From: a bacterium
GTDB taxonomy: Bacteria; Muiribacteriota; Ozemobacteria; Ozemobacterales; Ozemobacteraceae
Direction of reading: 5' to 3'
Length of the DNA stretch: 7,729 nt
Assembly: GCA_016192885.1 (NCBI GenBank)
Contig: JACPTH010000156.1
Span: 5,310-13,038 of the forward strand
The notes beneath the pieces were generated by a model. The model had not been told where the DNA came from. It ran no database searches and was given only the letters and a program-made list of their open reading frames with translations. Position numbers and translations under genes: made by a program. Below, one piece after another: positions 6,146-7,729 of the stretch. The number at the start of each line of letters is the position of its first letter. Positions within the stretch are counted from its first letter, which is position 1.

Positions 6146-6505
6146 TTACTTTTTCAACTCTTTGTTCCCCGTGGCAAAACTTTGAAAATTGGCGACAACA
6201 AGGCCGTTATCAGTTAAACGAAGCGGAACCAATGTCATTTTAACCTTTTCCCCTGATTTAACCCCCCCCAAGCTTTTATCGGATGGAAGAATAAGGTAAA
6301 CAGTTCCATTTTCGGCTTTCAAAAGAGCGCCATCCGCCCCTTGGTTTTCAATAATCTTTCCGGAAACTATCGTAGGAATATTTAATACGGCTTCTATTTT
6401 TGGTTTCCTTATTGTTTCAGATGCCTGGCCTTGTGCCTGAAAAAATTCAAAGACAAAAAAAGCGATAACAATCGAAATGGGGAGCGCCATCCCCCATCTA
6501 AACAT
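6146..6505 (-). CDS. small membrane-anchored or exported protein, possibly the C-terminal part of the HEAT protein
   Basis: Read from its first ATG this is a 119-residue protein. It has a hydrophobic segment at about 7-23 and a possible signal-peptidase site after AQGQA (near 29). About 90 residues follow that look beta-rich (IPTIVSGKIIENQG, GTVYLILPSD, KVKMTLVPLRL), suggesting a small periplasmic barrel or SH3-like fold. No family is recognised. The ATG has no convincing SD. Its frame stays open far upstream, to a stop at 6673-6671, without any ATG, GTG or TTG, and that upstream stretch looks protein-like (DAIKLSRSFSGGETKETARE). This frame is -1 relative to the HEAT gene, which overlaps it. 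The sequence may therefore be made only as the tail of a frameshifted HEAT fusion rather than as a separate protein. The alternative is independent initiation by coupling at 6505. Confidence 0.65.
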   Translation of the reverse strand: MFRWGMALPISIVIAFFVFEFFQAQGQASETIRKPKIEAVLNIPTIVSGKIIENQGADGALLKAENGTVYLILPSDKSLGGVKSGEKVKMTLVPLRLTDNGLVVANFQSFATGNKELKK

Positions 6506-7729
6506 TTGTTGAAAAATTTCCCTAGCTGTTTCCTTGGTTTCTCCCCCGGAAAAAGAACGAGAAAGCTTAATGGCATCGGATGAAGAACTTTTTTTTGCTT
6601 GGTCATTTGCCTTGGCTTTAAAAAATGGGAGGAAATTAAAAAAGCCAAAATTATCCCCATTTCGATCAGGTTAGATTCAGTTTGTCGCCTTGTTTTTTCA
6701 ATCAGTTTTGCGGTCTCCGCCGGCAAATTTTTTTCCAGGCGAAACAAGACGAACAAGTTTTCAACGTCCGGATTGGCTTGGAAAAGACAAATTGCGCTCT
6801 CCAGTAAATCGCGTTGAGGGTTTCCGGAAATAAAGTCGGCCAAGTCCTTTCGAAACATGGAAAATTCAAAATGAATCAAGCATGACAACGCCATGCACCT
6901 TTGTTTATGATCTCCCTTTAGCATCAAAACCAACATCTTTACCGCTTGTGGAGCGTCAAATCTTTTGAAAATCTTTAAAGCGGTAGTTTTGACTCGTAGA
7001 TTTGGTGATTTCAGGAATTGCCCTAAAAATGGGAAAAGAGCTTCTTGGTCAAATTGGGCGAGATACTCTAAAGCCGATGAAACCACATTAGCGTCTTTAT
7101 TTTTTAACCATTTCAAGGCATTCTCGTTAAAACCCCTCAGTTCTAACCTTGTTGCAGCTTGAATCGCGGCTGAAAGAACCGATTCGTTGGGGCGCTCGGA
7201 GATAAGTAAATTCTCAAGAATGGGTTTCGCTTCCTTGATATTTTCCGCCCCCCAAGAAGATACCGCCATTGTCTGCCGGTCAGGGGAAAGCCCCGCAAAG
7301 GATTCCTTGGTGTTTAATTCGGACTTTTGCGGGGAAGGGGAAACCAGGGGTTGCCCCAAGAGCGCCCTAATTTTGTTCTTAATGTCTTCGGAAATCGGCC
7401 ATTGCAAGGCTTCTTCAAAAGCGCTTCGAATCGAAGGCTGCCTTAGATTTCTGGACAAGGAGGCTTCAAATTCGGGATTGGTTGAAAAATCATATGATTT
7501 GAATCTGGCAATGCAATCTTGCACATACCTTGGCCCGGTTCGTTTATAAACCCAGGTCTGAAGCCGGTTCATAAACCCCGGAAAATCTTTAACCATCCCC
7601 GCGTCCTGAATCACCTGGCATGCTGAAGCCAGGATTTTCTTTAAAATCATCGTTTTATTCTGGGACGAAAGCTCCGCGATTTCCCAAAGTCTATAAGGAA
7701 CTTCAAGATCCGGATTAATCGCCAGCAAT
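6409..7729 (-). CDS. HEAT-repeat protein with C-terminal hydrophobic segment (5' end outside the window)
   Basis: The gene enters from the right edge, so the true start is not visible. About 345 helical residues precede the 3' part. Roughly 150-345 (counted from the window edge) are paired-helix HEAT-type repeats, clearest in NVVSSALEYLAQFDQEALFP, VKTTALKIFKRFDAPQAV and QRCMALSCLIHFE. HEAT arrays are protein-binding scaffolds, and no catalytic motif is seen. A hydrophobic stretch (MGIILAFLISSHFL, near 357-370) may anchor it in the membrane. After about 6590 the frame turns into Arg/Leu/Phe-rich sequence with almost no acidic residues (RLLSLFLSLNFFRHKARHLK at the end), which looks like an out-of-frame shadow of the 6146-6505 gene. 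The natural protein therefore probably either leaves this frame near 6640-6590 or carries a non-conserved tail to the stop at 6409. HEAT identity is reasonable; the 3' end is uncertain. Confidence 0.75.
   Translation of the reverse strand, partial: LLAINPDLEVPYRLWEIAELSSQNKTMILKKILASACQVIQDAGMVKDFPGFMNRLQTWVYKRTGPRYVQDCIARFKSYDFSTNPEFEASLSRNLRQPSIRSAFEEALQWPISEDIKNKIRALLGQPLVSPSPQKSELNTKESFAGLSPDRQTMAVSSWGAENIKEAKPILENLLISERPNESVLSAAIQAATRLELRGFNENALKWLKNKDANVVSSALEYLAQFDQEALFPFLGQFLKSPNLRVKTTALKIFKRFDAPQAVKMLVLMLKGDHKQRCMALSCLIHFEFSMFRKDLADFISGNPQRDLLESAICLFQANPDVENLFVLFRLEKNLPAETAKLIEKTRRQTESNLIEMGIILAFLISSHFLKPRQMTKQKKVLHPMPLSFLVLFPGEKPRKQLGKFFNKCLDGGWRSPFRLLSLFLSLNFFRHKARHLKQ
6589..6643 (-). 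other. candidate -1 frameshift region with three slippery heptamers
   Basis: In the HEAT reading frame the minus strand carries T TTT TTA at 6643-6637, a second T TTT TTA at 6625-6619, and A AAA AAA within an eight-A run at 6596-6589. All three are in X XXY YYZ phase for a -1 shift, and -1 is exactly the frame of the 6146-6505 gene. That frame opens at 6670, upstream of all three sites. A slip at the first site would add 44 linker residues before the ATG at 6505. A homopolymer length error or a real frameshift mutation would give the same picture. Confidence 0.4.

Noticed and set aside
1..7729. Mobile element, CRISPR array, toxin-antitoxin or phage-defence system
   Set aside because: There are no terminal repeats, regular repeat-spacer units, transposase or integrase motifs, or small paired toxin-antitoxin genes. 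The genes are signalling, RNA-modification and membrane functions.

Overview
The window looks like a stretch of bacterial chromosome, A+T-rich by eye, with all seven well-supported genes on the minus strand. There is no transposase, integrase, tRNA, rRNA or CRISPR array. The gene mix is a HEAT-repeat membrane protein, a single STAS protein, a cyclic-nucleotide-domain/MinD-like ATPase fusion, a flagellin-like helical protein, an Fe-S rRNA methyltransferase, an RDD protein and a hybrid histidine kinase. This fits a free-living, possibly flagellated, diderm bacterium from a poorly sampled phylum. No gene fixes the taxonomy, so that part is inference.

Reading along the minus strand (right to left), the layout is as follows. 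(1) 7729-6146: a HEAT-repeat protein, cut by the window edge, runs into a small membrane-anchored protein in the -1 frame. The two reading frames overlap, and the overlap lies just after three slippery homopolymer heptamers, so they may encode one protein. (2) 6119-5769: a single-domain STAS protein with an excellent Shine-Dalgarno (SD) sequence. (3) 5768-5641: a spacer holding a consensus -10 box. (4) 5640-4414: a cNMP-binding domain fused to a CpaE/MinD-like deviant Walker ATPase. (5) 4346-3591: a cysteine-free, helix-rich protein whose C-terminus recalls flagellin or FlgL. (6) 3590-3457: a spacer with two inverted repeats and a hairpin followed by T-tracts, taken as a transcription boundary. 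(7) 3456-139: a tight three-gene group of RlmD-like methyltransferase, RDD membrane protein and histidine kinase, with gaps of 12 and 15 bases. (8) At the left edge a short forward-strand frame ends at 121, followed by a hairpin and a T-run. This suggests the 3' end of a convergent gene.

The two most interesting points concern decoding. The histidine kinase has no ATG, GTG or TTG start that preserves its N-terminal receiver-like domain. Instead a strong SD sits nine bases before an in-frame ATT, so an infC-like AUU start is proposed. The HEAT/membrane-protein junction carries two T TTT TTA heptamers and one A AAA AAA heptamer in the right phase for -1 frameshifting. A homopolymer sequencing error or a real frameshift mutation would look the same. 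Several signalling domains also lack the canonical acceptor residue: the receiver-like domain lacks its aspartate and the STAS domain has proline in place of the phosphorylatable serine. They may therefore act as binding modules rather than phospho-switches.
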